Positions 11,801-26,800 of a DNA stretch of 64,000 bases are shown here, piece after piece. Origin of the DNA: Watersipora subatra (Eukaryota; Bryozoa; Gymnolaemata; Cheilostomatida; Watersiporidae); contig NC_088711.1 of NCBI RefSeq assembly GCF_963576615.1, positions 11,092,869 to 11,156,868 of the forward strand, in the 5' to 3' direction. The notes beneath the pieces were generated by a model. It did no database searches. It was not told the DNA's origin and worked only from the letters and a program-made list of their open reading frames with translations. A program made the position numbers and the translations under genes. Within the stretch, counting starts at the first letter, position 1. Each line of letters begins with the position of its first letter.

Positions 11801-14800
11801 CTATTGGCAGCGTATAGGCCTATTGGCAGCATATAGGCCTATTGGCAGCATATAAGCCTATTGGCAGTGTATATTGACTTTTTTAAAGAAAATCCCTAAG
11901 TTTATCTTGAATTCTGCTTAAAGATGAACTTAAACAAAATATTAGTAGGTTTTACCTGAATGCCGATACTTTTTGATAAAATACGTGCCAGAAAAAAAAA
12001 GAAAAATACCGATATTTTTTTCTATCATTTGCTGTTGTTTTTTTATGTTTGAGGTGATCTGACAACCAGGATGTTTCAAGATTAAAATAAACAAAACTTG
12101 ACCACAGTTAAAACGCTCAGAAGAAAGATACCTGCGCAATGACGCCATTAGTTGCTATCATTGCAATAGTTGATACCAGCTATTGTGCTCAAGTTGCAGC
12201 ATTGCGTGTCTCTATTCCATCAGTCTTTTTGCAAATATAAGTGCCATAATCGTACTTTCGCATGATCTGAGCGTTTTAACCGTGACGAAGTTTTTTCAAT
12301 TTTAGTCTTGAAACAACCTGGCAGCCAGATCACCTCAAACATAAAAAATAATTACAAATGATAAAGAAATACCGATACTTTCTAATACAACCTACTCAAA
12401 TTTTGTGTAAGTTCATATTGTGTAAGTAAATGACCTGCTGGACATGTCTGCTCTTGTCAGAAAACTTGTAGCCTGAGGATCACAATGGTATGCTGGCTTC
12501 CCTTCATAGACATTTGAGTTTTAGTTCTAAAATCTTCTGGAACCAAGTGTTCAAAGCTTTTATTATTATCTAGGAAATAGCTGGGGGTGTGATGATGTTA
12601 ATGGCTGCTGTACCGGCTGTGGAAACCAGGAAGAATTCTATGCTTGTGCTGATGTTAGTATAACTGCTATGGAGGGAGGTGTTCCCACAACTACTACCAC
12701 TGTTGGTCCTACCAATATAGCCTCCAATACTGAAGCTGCGAGCACAACCACGCCTGGTCCAGGAGTTCCTGGTGGACCTGATCCTAGTATGTACCTGTGA
12801 CTTTGTTTAAAACATTGTTTGAAAAGATAATAATTAACATGCAATAACATTTCTTGTAATTTAGTGAAATATTAGCGAAATGCCTGGCGTTGTATTTGTA
12901 TTAAAAAACAGATTATAAACAGTGGCAGGTAATGTAGTTGCCTGCCACTTGCCATTAGCCTGGCACATTGCCAATGGCTAGTTTGAGCAAGCTAGTATCC
13001 ATATTGCTAAACTTACTAATAAGAGCTGTGAGAGCAAGCTTTAGTGATCTTGCTCCATAACGTAATGCAGAGTCACTATGTGTATTTTAACCTAGATAAC
13101 CACTCATATTGCCCAATGAATCTAATGAATCTTGCGTAGCTCAATTGGTTAGCTTATTGCGAGGTGAAAGGGAGATTCCGAGATCAAATCTTCTGTTATA
13201 CGGAGTCTTCATTTCAAGGTTTTAATAACTATTGCTAGGCAGATGGACAGACAATGAGATTTATATAGATTTGAAACTGTGTATGTTAGATTGTGGTTAC
13301 TTACTGATTTTGATGTAAGGTTTCCTTATGTGTTTAAAAAATGCAGGCATACCTAAAGCATATTTCTTGCTAGAAGTCAACAACAGTATCTGTCATTTCT
13401 ATATTTTCTTAAAAATATGTTAATAATGGCATGAGATTGGGACTAACCATACTAGATGAATAGTTAGGCCAATTACACAGTCACTATTTGTACATCTCCT
13501 AGTAACCGTTTCCTTTAATGTAGACCCTGAAACACAAAGCCGTGATTAGTAATTTTTAGCAGAAAATAACAGAGCCCCTAATGCTGGTATGTATTTGTTC
13601 CGACAGCAAACTATGCGCGAGTCTGCTATTACACCAACTGGGCCCAGTACAGGAATGGGGAAGGCAAGTTTACTCCAGCCAACATTGACCCTCACATTTG
13701 TACGCACATCATCTACAGTTTTGCCAAGATAGTCAACGGAAAGCTGGCTGACTATGAGTGGAATGATGTCGGTGAGTTCTGGATCATATGAATTGCACTT
13801 ATTTTTCTTCTAGTCAAGTCGATTTCCAATTTATTTGTTTTGCCTATATTCATCTAGGAATGTACAGACAGTCAAAAAGAAGTATTTGGTGTTTATAGTT
13901 CCTTACTTGTCATTTATCAGTGTTTCCGCATGCTTCAAATCAGTTACTTCTTAAGTGTATCACTGATAGTTCTCTTCTGCACCACACATGCTCTCTCCCT
14001 CTCCCACCTTTCTCCCTCCTTTTCTTCAGCTCACCCTTCCGTTTTGCTTTCTCTCTCCTCTCTTCCTTTCCCTGCCTTCCTCTCTCTGCCTTCCTTTCTT
14101 TCCCTCCCTCTCTCCTCTCTTCCTCCCTTTCGGACTCTCCCTTTTTCTTTCTCCTTCTCTACCTCCCTGTCTCTCCTCTCTCTCTTTCTTCCTCCCTTTC
14201 TTCCTTCCTCTCTCTCCCTTCTTCTTTCTCCCTCTTGCTCCTTCTCTCTGTCCCTCGCTCCCTCCCTCTCCCTCCCTCTTTCTCTCCCTCTCTTTTTTCT
14301 CTCACTCACTCCCTCAGTTTCTTACTCTCCTCTCTTTCTCTTTTTTCTCTCTCTTCTCTAGCTTCTCACTTATGTTATGCCTCTTTGCAGCTGCGGAATG
14401 CATTATAACTATTAATCCTTTTAAAGGTAGATGGAAAATATAATCCAATGTTGGCAAAAAAATTAGACCTTTTTATTTTTCTAACAGAAATGACAGCACA
14501 GATTATACAATTAAAGAACACAAATCCTCAGCTAAAAGTACTCCTAGCAGTTGGCGGATGGACTCATGGCTCCGGCCCTTTCACAGACATGGTGGCTACC
14601 AGCAGCAAGAGATCCGCGTTCATCTCTGATGCTATAACATTCCTGCGAGGTCGAGGTATGTGAGTAGACACCAATTCAGGGTGGTCAGTGTTATCCAACT
14701 CAACTGTTCAAATCATTTTGGTAACCCTCCTTGGGCACTTTTGGACTTCTTATGTATAGATCTATGTGATTGGATTCCAGTTGCATACACTTCATAACTT

Positions 14801-17800
14801 TTTGAAAAAAATGGTAACTTTTGCCTAAATGGTAAATAACAATCAAGTCAGATATTGTATATAAGGTGAATAAGGTATATATAAGGTATATATATATATA
14901 TTGGTGAATAAGCTCAAGCATGAGGATGCAGCAGCAAAGGCCATAGCCTGAGAACCTTATAAATAGTTTAATGTTTTCAAGCTATGATAGTAGCTGATAG
15001 TAGCTGATATAGCTGAACGCTTGCCTTATAATAAACATATTCAGTTGTACATTAAAAATATTTTTTTGGATTTGTTCACAGGTTTTTGATAGAGTAATTA
15101 TTGTGATCTTCACATATCGCTGAATGTTCCCTATAGTGGATAACTTTTTATGAATACCTTTATGAATACCTTTATGAATATGTTTAGGAATAAGTTAATG
15201 TTTAATGCGTACCCCATTAAACGGCAGACTACGCGTAGTGAATCCATAAACATTACTAGTTTCACAAACCAAACATGCTAGCTAGATGCTTTATTGGAGG
15301 AGTTATCGGATGCGACCTTGAGCACATGCTTAAGAACTAAATCTATCTATCTAAAGATGTCTAGGCTGTATAGCCAAAATTTTATCTGTAAAAACTATAG
15401 AAATTATCCCTTAAACTAGGAGAACCTACCTGCATTATTTTCCTTATTCACATTACCAAAGATTTTCACCAGTAAATGTTTACATGTTTTAGTCCAGATA
15501 TATTTAAGTTTTAAAATTTAAAAGACTTTTAAGCTGTTTTCTACACACAGAAGTCATTCACTATGTTTCCATTGTACAGATGATATGGGTTTGGAGTTGT
15601 GCCCACATTGAGTTACCATGTGATAAGTGGATCAATGAATATTCGCATAATAAGGATTAACGCCTGCGCTTTGTTAAAAAAGATAAGGAATTCTACATCA
15701 GAAGTCATAGTGCAGCACTTCTGTCTCACTTAGCAACACACTTTCGAATTAGAAGTGACTGAAGTGTGGAAAATGTTTAAAATGGAATAGCTTGTGCAGC
15801 ATTTACTTGCGCATCATGCGCAAGCGATGTTTCTATCTTTTGCAAGACTAAAACATTCGGTAAAAATTTGCGAGTAACAAAACTCACTTGACTTGTAGAT
15901 TTTTGCTGTTACCATCTTGTGGATAATGCCAACTCTTGGATTAACCGCGTCTCGAAACTTAGTGAATAATCGCATTGCTGTGTGTACTGCCATTGCCCAT
16001 CAGTCTATGACCATGTTGCAGCACATACAATTACATCCCTTAGTTATAATCTTGTCAGCAACAGGCTCATCTCTTAGCATGACCGACCTTCATAAAATGA
16101 TTTGTTTGCTGTTCATGTTGTAATAAGCTTCTCTTAGATTATGGCTTCATAGGGAGATAAGCCTGTCTCTTTAATGCACTACTTTCTGTTAATACACACT
16201 GCTGTTTTCATTTTTGATAACACTGATTTGTTGATTAATCTCTTCCGGGCTCTATAATATAATATATAATATAGTACTTTATAATATATTTGCTAATCTC
16301 AGTAGGAACATCATGCTTTAATACAAAAAATGTTAACTTTGTCACAAATGTTTTCATAGGCATCTAGACTCGCATTGCTGGGAATACCTTACAATTATTG
16401 TTCAGAATCTTGTGTCTGTTAAAACAGCTTGTTATTTTTAATTTGCAATAAACCTTTAGCATTTATCTTAGTTATTAATTTCCTATACAGGCTTTGATGG
16501 ACTCGACCTAGACTGGGAGTATCCTGCTGCCAGAGGCAGTCCTCCTGAAGATAAACAAAGATTCACTCTTTTGTGTAAGGAGCTCTACGACGCTTTTGTT
16601 GCTGAGGCAGCAAGTTCATGGCAAGATCGTCTACTGCTTACTGCTGCTGTCGCTGCAGGAGAGGCAACCGTAGCCAATGGATATGAGATGGACAAGCTTG
16701 GCCAGTGAGTGTCTTGATTATGTTTTTATCGCAACAAGAATTGCCCATGTATCTAGGTCTCGGCAGCGCTATGTTTCCTCTGCTCTCACAATAGCATGAG
16801 TTGTCTTCTGTTTGATGGTAGTTGGCATTGTTGGTTAACGAATTCAGCAAATGCGCAGTAAACAATTATCATGCTCTACTGTTAGTAATAGAGCAGGATA
16901 AACTCTCATTCTTCACAAGGCATACCAGAATGAGGCTCCTAGAACCATCTTTAAAAACTGGTTCGAAACTCATAAAGTTACCACGGTATTAGATAAAATA
17001 TCAATTTTATTCACCAAGTTTATACTCCCCAAACCTTTTGGAAAAAAATTCCCGAAAGAGTCTGTCTAGCAAGATTTCTTTGCGAGGTTGTGGAGTTGGC
17101 CACCAATCACACTGGTAACGTGAACAGTGTATCTTTGGGGTGCGGGAGTGATTTCTGACATCCTGTGGTGAAGATCGAACCACAAACCTAGTGCTTGGCA
17201 CTGCGGAGTACTAGCTTCTTCCCTACCTAATTTACCTATTTATTTTAGTCAACAATTGCTATTCAAGTCAGAGTTACAAGTTTATATATAAAAATATTGT
17301 GAGTTAGTTCAACAACAAACTTTCAAGTTTTTATTTTAGTAAATAATCTATAAATTATGTAAATGTATAAATATACCATTAAAAGTCATATTTAAAGGAA
17401 ATATGAAGATTTTGGTAATGACCTCTAATGCCTTAGCTCTCGTCATCATTTTATCTGCACCATATGCTATCTATAGAAAATGTCTCATTCATTTCAATTT
17501 TCATATAATTTTATCATTCAATTTTACAAAGATAACGTCTTTTAGATTTTTAATAATCCTTAAATCCAATTCTTAGCCACATTTAAAGGTAGTGTAATCA
17601 AAACCGCAAGTCAACTAGGATATTCGTATTCTTGGTGATATCTTGTTTGTTTATAAAAGATGTCTTGGGTATTTACCTTCTGTTTTAATATATTCAAGTA
17701 TATAATATATTATAATATATTATCCATAATATATATATCCATAACTAATTATTTATGGATAAAAACAGTGAAGTGAAAGTTTACATTTGTTGCCAATGAG

Positions 17801-20800
17801 TTTAAAAAGGATCCTTGAGATGATTGTGGTACTCGGTGAAGTTGGTTTTAGTATAAACTAGTCAGCACTTGAAACTAAAAATGAGTAGTTTTTGAAGCGT
17901 GGATTCTGGCGGTTGATTAAACATCCATTGAAAGAAAATTTTTACAGAATTTTCTAGCAGAAAACAGTACGTGATTGTCTCACCTGCAAACTCAAGACTT
18001 TTTTGTCGTCGATAACAAAAGACTAGCATTGAAAAGGTGCTATGTTGACAGCTCATTCGGTTTTATTTAAACACAAATTGGTTGCTATGGACTATTAAAA
18101 AAGATGCGAAGCAAGATTTTAAATGTTTTTTACTGGTTTAAATACCGCCTGTTATTGTTAATGCGCATTTATTTAATGCGCATTAATTTTATTTTATTTA
18201 TTTATGCGCAATTTGCAGCTCTTTCAAATCACCTTAAAATACTAGCGCTAGTCAAAAAGAGTTATTTTTAATATCATCGCTGTTGTTACTATTATGCAGT
18301 CTGTAGCAAAGACTCAAGACCTCCGCAGATAGAAACCCCATTCATGAGTCGCGATTGACGTAAAATGCTTTAAAATGACATTCGAAAGGTTGACTTTTGA
18401 AATCATAAACTGTATTGATTGTGCCTGGCAGGTTTCATGTTCTATTGTCTGTACGTTATTTTGAATGTTGGCTGATGTTTGTACAACAAACAATTTATAA
18501 TTTGATTAGCGTACAATATTTGCTTTGAAGCAATTCTGCTCAACCGTTTCACTGACGCAAAACTGAAGCAATGTGCGAAAACCTAGTTAAGATGCCAACT
18601 TGAAAACATAATTTTTGCACTATTTCTATGACCAGAGCTAATGACTGTGTAATCATATTTGTATTATTCAAAATTATATGAGTATGTTTCACTCCTCTTT
18701 CCTTAAACCTCTAGTGAAATGCAGCTGTCACAGTCTGACTAGAGTGCATGGCTTTTGCCAACATTCTGGTGTTAGACCTTTGTTGTAACTTACATCTGTG
18801 TGTCATTTAGCTGCCAGATAACATACTGATTGTTGGTTTGATGCTGTTTAAAGATGATATTTGTGATGAAAAAATTTTTCTAGCTTTTTGGCTAGTACCA
18901 TTTCACAGTGTTACCCAAGCTGTGTGTTTGTATAGGCCTTGTTTGACCTTTAGCCCACAGTGCTAGAAACAGAACATTAATATATTGCTTTCAGAAAAGG
19001 TGTCAATGATATTATGTTCAGATGACTTTACAGTAAACAACTAATTTAATGAACTAGTAATATGATATTAGACATATCGAATGACTATAGTAAGCAGAAG
19101 AGCTCATTAGTAGACAGATGAACTGTAGTGTGATAAAATAATTTTCTATCACTTTACTTTTTACTTTCGCTTTCACATTTTACTTTCACTTTCACATTTT
19201 ACTTTCACTTTCACATTTTACTTTCACTTTCATATTCTGCTTGCAGATTGTAGTTTCATTTTCAAATTCTACTTCCACTTTCATATTCTACCTTCAGCTT
19301 CCAATTCTTTTTTCATGCTATACTTTTACATGCTGTTACATTCTTCTTTCAGGTGCTTTTGCCTTCTCTTTGCCTGTGAAGAGCATAACAAAGGTATAAG
19401 TGTTAGTAGAACCGTGAAGATGTAAAAGTGTCTATCATCATACATCTACAAGTAGAATTGTTATTATCAGGTCTAGCATTTGCTTTGTGATTCTACTCCT
19501 CACACCCCCTCTCTATTTGAACTTAGCATGGACAGTGCAGAAATTACTTGACCAGAATGTCAAGACCACCGATGTTCAAAATGGTTTTCTAAAATATCAT
19601 ATATTGACAGCAAATTAGAATGCTTTGCAATTATCAGTTTGAGAGCAGCTTTATGCTTAAAATTGCATTTTTTCTGTAATCTGTAGTATTTCTATGTAGT
19701 TACGAAAACATAAAGAATTAATTGTTGGATAGTTCATGATCAATACTTGTTCATTTTAAATTAAAAACCCCAAAAATCTGTTTCAGTATACACTAGTCAG
19801 TTAGAGTATTTTTTTTAGCTTTTTTTAACTTTTTTCAGCACTCCTTTGGTTCAAATTAGAGCACTAATCATCATTGGTTAATAATTCGTGTATTGAAGAA
19901 TGCCTAGTGCAAAGAGTGATACTTCAAGTACGAAAACTGCTCAACAACCTTTATGGATACTCCGTTTCTGCATCTAAAAATAGACTTTGCGTAAGCTTAT
20001 GCTGACCTAACACTCACCTATGACTAGGATTAATCAGTGCTACATGTGAGTTACACATTAGTTACACGTGAGTTACACGTGAGTTACATGTGAGTTACAC
20101 ATTAGATACACGTGAGTTACACGTTAGATACACATGAGTTGCACGTGAGTTACAAGTGAGTTACACATTAGATACACGTGAGTTACACGTGAGGTACACG
20201 TTAGATACACGTGAGTTACACTTGAGTTGCACGTGAGTTGCCTGTGAGTTACACAGTAGATACACATGAGTTACATGTGAGGTACATGTTAGATACACGT
20301 GAGTTACACATGAATTACACATTAGATACATGTGAGTTACATGTATTTTAACGACTGTTATTGGTTATAGATACATTGACATGCTGAACATTATGGCCTA
20401 TGACCTGCACGGCGCTTGGGATCCTATAACTGGCCACCACGCTCCTCTCTATGATAGACCGTCTGAGAGTGCAGACAGCAAGAAGTTGAACGTGGTATGT
20501 TGGCATGACATGAATGCATGTCGAATGTTTCACTTTAAATAATATCTTTACTATTATTCCTTTTCTTCAAGCATTCAGATTATATAGAGAATAACAGGAG
20601 GTCCGGCAGCATTTGCTCTTGCTCTAAGTATCTTTGATTATCTGATAACATTCCACTGGATACACAATTTAACAACATCTGCACTATGCAAAAATTGTCA
20701 TATATTTTCACTGACAGCCTTCGTAATGAAATAAGGTGCTCATGATAAGTGCTGCCAAAGGTTAGTTTTTTGCTGCCAGTGGCTAGTACTTTGCTTCTTG

Positions 20801-23800
20801 CATGTTTTGCTTCAGTTAAAAACTAAAATTTCTCTCTCATTTGTTAGTGTGTTTGTCATGGTTTGGTCATCTCCCCCAATCAAATATGCTGATTACAACA
20901 TCTCCACCAATCAAATATGCTGATTACAACATCAGTATAAACAAGCATTTGACGAGGTAATCTTTATAATAATACAAGTTATGTCCAATCGAAGCCACTA
21001 TTGGAAAAAGGTAGCCCGGTACAGACTTCGAACCCATGACTTTCAGCATTATAAACGCACACTCCAACAACTGCACTAATTGACCACGTTCTGTTTTTAG
21101 AATAATTCTAGCTATAGTTATTACACCTGATGATCTCTCACTGCACACAAGACTGCCAGGGTACTAGTAACTTATAAAATGCAAACATTTTCAAACACCT
21201 GCTGAGTAACTGGTTATTCCTACATCTAATTTAACCCAGCAGTACCCAGACTAAAAATTAATTAGGATATTCAATGTTTTTCTGCAATTTACATCAATAT
21301 GCACTTATATTTTATAATACAAAAGTAAAAATGCAACTGTATATTATTAAGCTAGTTTTTATGATGTGCCATATATTGACATATAATAATGTTTCGAGCT
21401 CGATAGTTCTGGTGATCTTAACAAGTTACTTACAATTTGGAGTAAACTAAATAAAAAGGGCCTCGAGGTCACATGATTTGCTGTAAACCAATCAACTTTA
21501 GTATCATTTTGTAGGTAAAATATTACTGCTTTTGAAATAAGTGAAAGCTTTTCATCTAAAGGTATATCTATGGTAGGACAATTTTACAAACTGTTTTTAC
21601 ATATTTGTCACATATGTGTCACATGTGACACATATGTGTGTCACGTGTATGTCACATGTGGTACTGTGGGGTTAAGAAGTTAAAGATACTTGGAGGTATT
21701 TTAAGAAACATCTCATAGGTTGGAGATAAATAATAACTACAGTGTACACTATTTGACCACCTTATGTATTGGCTGGCTAGTGTGTGCAGAATAAACAGTT
21801 CTGCTGTTCCACCATTCCACCTTGTCTAACTCCAAAAAATGGTGGTTCCTAAAATAATTATTTTTGATTAATATAGCTTGTACCAAATCATTTTTCATTT
21901 TAAAAAATTTTTAATTAGGGGCACATTGAATTATGATGCAATCTGTAAGTAAGGTAATAACCAACTACAGTGAGTCGATTTACATCATAGTTTTAACTGC
22001 CTGCAAATAGTCTGAGTTTTGCTGTTTAATGTTGTGAATTTGTATAGGGCGCCGAGCAAGTGTCCTGTACACTTCTTGCAGGCATATGCAGAAGCTATAG
22101 TTCTTTGTTATTACTGGACGAGTATAACTGGAGTGGCTCAGAACCTGGTCACGTGACGGGGGAATTTTCTGTTTTTGTGTAATATTTAATATCTCATGCC
22201 AAATCTTACCAATTTTTTCGAGATTTATATTTTTTTATACATTTCTCTATTTTTCTATACATTTTCCAAATACCTCTCTGTGTACAATAATCTTATGCAA
22301 GATTCTGCAACTGTTTATGCACATTTTTGCATAATATCTTATCTTATATTTCTTAACAGTATTGGGTTATTAGTAGTGGGTTATTGCAATATTTCTGTGA
22401 TAGAATATAGCATTGTGGCCAGTGTCTAATATTAAAACTGATACATGATTAAATGCAACTGGGCATGTGCAAGACATGTGACAAAAACAGAAAATTCCCC
22501 CCCCCCCTCAAGTGACCAGGTTCTGAGCCACTCCAGTTATACTCATCCGTTATTACCCCTCAGGTTTACTCAGTCAATTATTGGATTGATAATGGATTTC
22601 CCCGAGAGCGGATAGTCATGGGAATACCAGCTTATGGTAGAAGTTTTACTCTGACTGATAGTTCAAATAATGGTCTCGGAGCCCCGGCTCGAGGTGCTGG
22701 CAGTCAAGGATCATACACCGGAGAGCCGGGTAGGTCGCAGCTACACTTTTTCTAATGTATAAACACCTATTATTCAACTTTGTCTTATTTGATTATGAGT
22801 TTGATTTTATATTTTGACCTTATATTATAAAACAAGTAAATTTTATCTTATTAACATGTGATATATTTACTAAAAACATAACAGTATTTATCAAGCTAGT
22901 AATTATAGATTACAATTAAGTCTATTTAAAATACCGTGGTATTCACTAATAGACATAAAAGTTGCCTTTAGATTAATTAAAAATAAAAAAGGTTATTGTA
23001 AACCTAATCATTTCTATGAGCAGAAGGAAACATGTTCCAATCTAAGGCCTAGTTCTGACCGATGTCATATGTATGGCGTACGAGGGGTTGCATTCTGCTA
23101 TGCAAACTTGCACAGGTGTGCGATTGATGTGAACCAAATAGCTATGAAATCGCATGATGGTGCAACTAAATCGTGTGCGCACTCCACTCGAGCATTGTCC
23201 TGCGCAGTCGTGCTTAGTCGTGGTTTTGCTATGCTGGGCTAAGATTGATGTGAATCTAGTGCGTCGGCGAAATTTTAGGCTCATTATGTAATTTTGTCCC
23301 TCCACTCCAAAAGAGATGAGTCAAGGACTTTGTTTACTAACAACAAAAGTTCTTCATTTTTACATGTTTGTGGTAGTCATTATCTTTTGTATAAATACGG
23401 AGGGTTTTTGCTGTTGATGAAATACAATTTATGAAAGAGGTACGGAAATATCAAGTTTTATATGACACAAAAAGTAAACAGCGCAAGAACAAAAAACTTT
23501 GCTGCCTGTTTCCTTTTGCTCAATCTTTTTAATAATAGGAAATCAGCAACTCATTTTTAGTGTCTCTTGCAAAACGGTATTTTTTATAGATTGAAGTGGG
23601 AAAATTTATTGAAACTGGCCAAGATGCAATTTGCTCGAAGTCGAACTTTTTTTGCAAATTGCTGTCTCGCAAATAATCAGGGACACAACTGCTCGTGCGA
23701 ATTGAAATGCACAATTGATTATCCAAAAATAATGGTCTGAACCAAGCCTACATAGCGGCATTTTCTTGAATAAACTGTTTAGTTAAAATATTGTAACCCT

Positions 23801-26800
23801 GGCTATCGTTTTTAATCTAAACTAGAACATCTGTAGCCTTCATACTGCTGATAGTTTGTTTTTACATAAAACAATATGGAGTCAGATTCAACATATCCTG
23901 AAGACAAGTAATGAAATTTGGGTAACCGTGATTAGTCGTTAAACCTAAATATGCTTGAGCAAATGACTTTGTAAAAGCTAACACTACAGCTATGATGTGA
24001 TAAGGTTAGACAAACTATGGCCTAGTATGCTCTTACTTATGTACTTACTTAGTACACTACAGCTATGATGTGATAAGGTTAGACAAACTATGGCGTAGTA
24101 TGCTCTTACTTACGTACTTACTTAGTACACTACAGCTATGATGTGATGAGGTTAGACAAACTATGGCCTAGTATGCTCTCACTTACGTACTTACTTAGTA
24201 CACTACAGTTATGATGTGATGAGGTTAGACAAACTATGGCCTAGTATGCTCTTACTTACGTACTTACTTAGTACGCTACAGCTATGATGTGATGAGGTTA
24301 GACAAACTATGGCCTAGTATGCTCTCACTTACGTACTTACTTAGTACACTACAGTTATGATGTGATGAGGTTAGACAAACTATGACCTAGTATGCTCTTA
24401 CTTACGTACTTACTTAGTACGCTACAGCTATGATGTGATGAGGTTAGACAAACTATGGCCTAGTATGCTCTTACTTACGTACTTACTTAGTACACTACAG
24501 CTATGATGTGATGAGGTTAGACAAACTATGGCCTAGTATGCTCTCACTTACGTACTTACTTAGTACACTACAGTTATGATGTGATGAGGTTAGACAAACT
24601 ATGGCCTAGTATGCTCTCACTTACGTACTTACTTAGTACACTACAGTTATGATGTGATGAGGTTAGACAAACTATGGCCTAGTATGTTCTTACTTACGTA
24701 CTTACTTAGTATGTTTTTAATGTTATAGAAGTAGCGCTCATTCTCCTGTACGTCAGCAAAAATAGTTTATCGCCAGCGTGACTAGCTGTCTTTCCCATAG
24801 AGCAATTGGTGCCTTTTATTCCCAAAGACTTGTTTCGTTACGTATATATTATTATCTCACAATTACATTAGAGAGGAAAAATGCTTTACAAAGAGAAAGT
24901 TTGATCTCTACCGAGTGTCCCATAATGCATTTACTGTTGACATCCTAAAAGTGGAACAGTTTGACATCAACAGCTGGCAAATTTTGGTTTAATTGTTTTT
25001 ACGATGGCTGTTTCATAGAATCAAACATAATTAGAGTTTTTTTGTCAGTTCGGCTTGGTAAAGGTTCGTAGAGGTAGATTGCTAGAAATTTTAATACTAT
25101 GATTGGTTTGTATGTTGAGAATGTGAGGCTTACATTGGCAGGCTACGCCTCCTATTATGAGATCTGCTCTAATGCTGAAGTATTCAGCAACCAGCAGTGG
25201 GACCCTGACCACCAATCACCCTACGCGTACCACGGCACCTACTGGGTAGCTTATGATGATATAGCAGCTGTTAACCTCAAGGTAAAAGAGATGAAAGGGA
25301 GTTGTTCTCTCATTATCTGTACTTCGGTCGCTGTTTTACATAGGTTGTGACCTCAATACCGAGTATAAAGTGTTTATGTTGCACAGTGATAAGATCAGGT
25401 ATTTTTGTATGTGTAGTGTCAGTATATTAAAGACCATGGGCTGATGGGAGGCATGTTTTGGGCTCTTGACCTTGATGACTTTCGAGGAACATTTTGTAAT
25501 CAAGGAGAATATCCTCTGATAAACGCTCTGAAAGACTGTCTAACTCAATACACAGGTATGCTTGTATGATTATCAATACATATAATCCCTGTATAAGGTC
25601 TATATAAAGCCTGTATGAGTACAAATAGCCTGGCTTATACAAATATTATGCAGGAAATACCTAGGCCAAACTATTAAACTAAATGTAATATATTCGAAGT
25701 TGCCATTCAAGCATTTCAACTAATAATAATGTTTTTTTTCTGTTTTGATATGTAAAATATAATCTTATTAGCTATGTTTGATCCAAAAGTTCTGAAAAAA
25801 TTTTTTTTGTTATATTTGTGCCTTACTTCCTAAATAAACATATTTACAGCAAATACTGTCTTTGTAGATAGTGTCATGAGTACATTTAACTGAAACCTTT
25901 ATATGTACATATATGTTATCTTAAACCATTTTGCGTATTATGCTATGACTACTGACTAATGACCTTCAATGATTAATGACCTTCAATGACTAATGACCTT
26001 CAATGACTAATGACCTTCAATGACTAATGACCTTCAATGACTAATGACCTTCAATGACTAATGGCCTTCAATGACTAATGACCTTCAATGACTTATGACC
26101 TTCAACGACCAATGACCTCTAATGACCTTCAATGACTAATGACCTCTAATGACCTTCAATGACTAATGACCCTCAATGACTAATGACCTCTAATGACCTT
26201 CAATGACTAATGACCTTCAATGACTAATGACCTTCAATGACTAATGACCTCTAATGACCTTCAATGACTAATGACCTTCGATGACTAATGACCTTCAATG
26301 ACTAATGACCTTCAACGACTAATGACCTTTAACGACTAATGACTTTCAGCGACTAATGACCTTCAACGACTGATGACCTTCAATGACTAATGACCTTCAA
26401 TGACTAATGACCTTCAATGACTGACCGTAAAAAGTTACCTAAAATGTTTTTTCATGAACTTCTCATAGTTTGTATATAAACAACCACATTTTGCTATTCT
26501 GTATGCCTGGGGGTATTGTTCCTCAAGACAAGCATAGGCCGGTTTTACATTAATAACTTATCCTTTAATCAAGTTGTATCGTATACTAGGTGGAAGGCCT
26601 GTGACTGTGACCACTGAACCCGCAGTCACAACTGTTGAGGTTTCCACTACTCCGCCAGCAACCAGACCTCCTGAGTGGTTTAATGGTGAGTCACAGTATA
26701 CAGAACAGCATCACTTTAGCCATGTAGGTACTGTGTAAACTGGTGTAGGTAGTGTGTAAACTGGTGTAGGTACTGTGTAAACTGGTGTAGGTACTGTGTA

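Larger units (their letters stand above)
5896..12786 (+). other. exons 1-6: signal peptide and AA15 lytic polysaccharide monooxygenase module
   Basis: Exons are 5896-5970, 7392-7499, 7899-8051, 10242-10369, 11302-11405 and 12574-12786. Exon 1 encodes MTML... with a hydrophobic run (FFLIGYLLG). Cleavage after Val-Lys-Gly would expose His27 ([17 protein letters not shown]), the N-terminal histidine an LPMO needs. The second histidine-brace residue lies in [13 protein letters not shown] (about 117), and the axial Phe in [12 protein letters not shown] (about 211). GGKCGVCGD and the Cys-rich [14 protein letters not shown] are as expected for AA15. All copper-site residues are present, so this module should be active, oxidising chitin or another polysaccharide outside the cell. 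The last third of exon 6 is a Thr/Pro-rich linker ([12 protein letters not shown]) leading to the chitinase. Length is normal for AA15. Confidence 0.92.
16705..20370. other. intron 9 of the LPMO-chitinase gene
   Basis: A 3.7-kb intron with a SINE-like piece, a TTTCACTTTTACTTTCAC-type simple repeat at about 19150-19330, and a GTGAGTTACACG repeat next to its acceptor. No gene was seen. Confidence 0.5.
13607..25555 (+). other. exons 7-13: GH18 chitinase module 1, catalytic motif intact
   Basis: Exons are 13607-13771, 14488-14655, 16491-16704, 20371-20494, 22564-22729, 25142-25281 and 25417-25555. Motifs in order: [12 protein letters not shown] (strand 1), [12 protein letters not shown] (strand 3), [11 protein letters not shown] (the DxxDxDxE motif, with Glu at about residue 381 as proton donor), [12 protein letters not shown] (strand 6), [11 protein letters not shown], a chitinase insertion domain region with YYEIC and [14 protein letters not shown], and [12 protein letters not shown] (strand 8). 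It resembles animal chitotriosidase/AMCase-type chitinases at full length, and all key residues are present, so activity on chitin is expected. It acts outside the cell, next to the AA15 module. Confidence 0.95.

Noticed and set aside
13920..14443. Overlapping Ser/Leu/Phe/Pro-rich frames on + and a Glu/Arg-rich frame on -
   Set aside because: Caused by the polypyrimidine tract; no domain, no splice support.
23980..24715. CRISPR-like regular array
   Set aside because: Units are contiguous tandem copies with no unique spacers, in a eukaryotic intron; a minisatellite.
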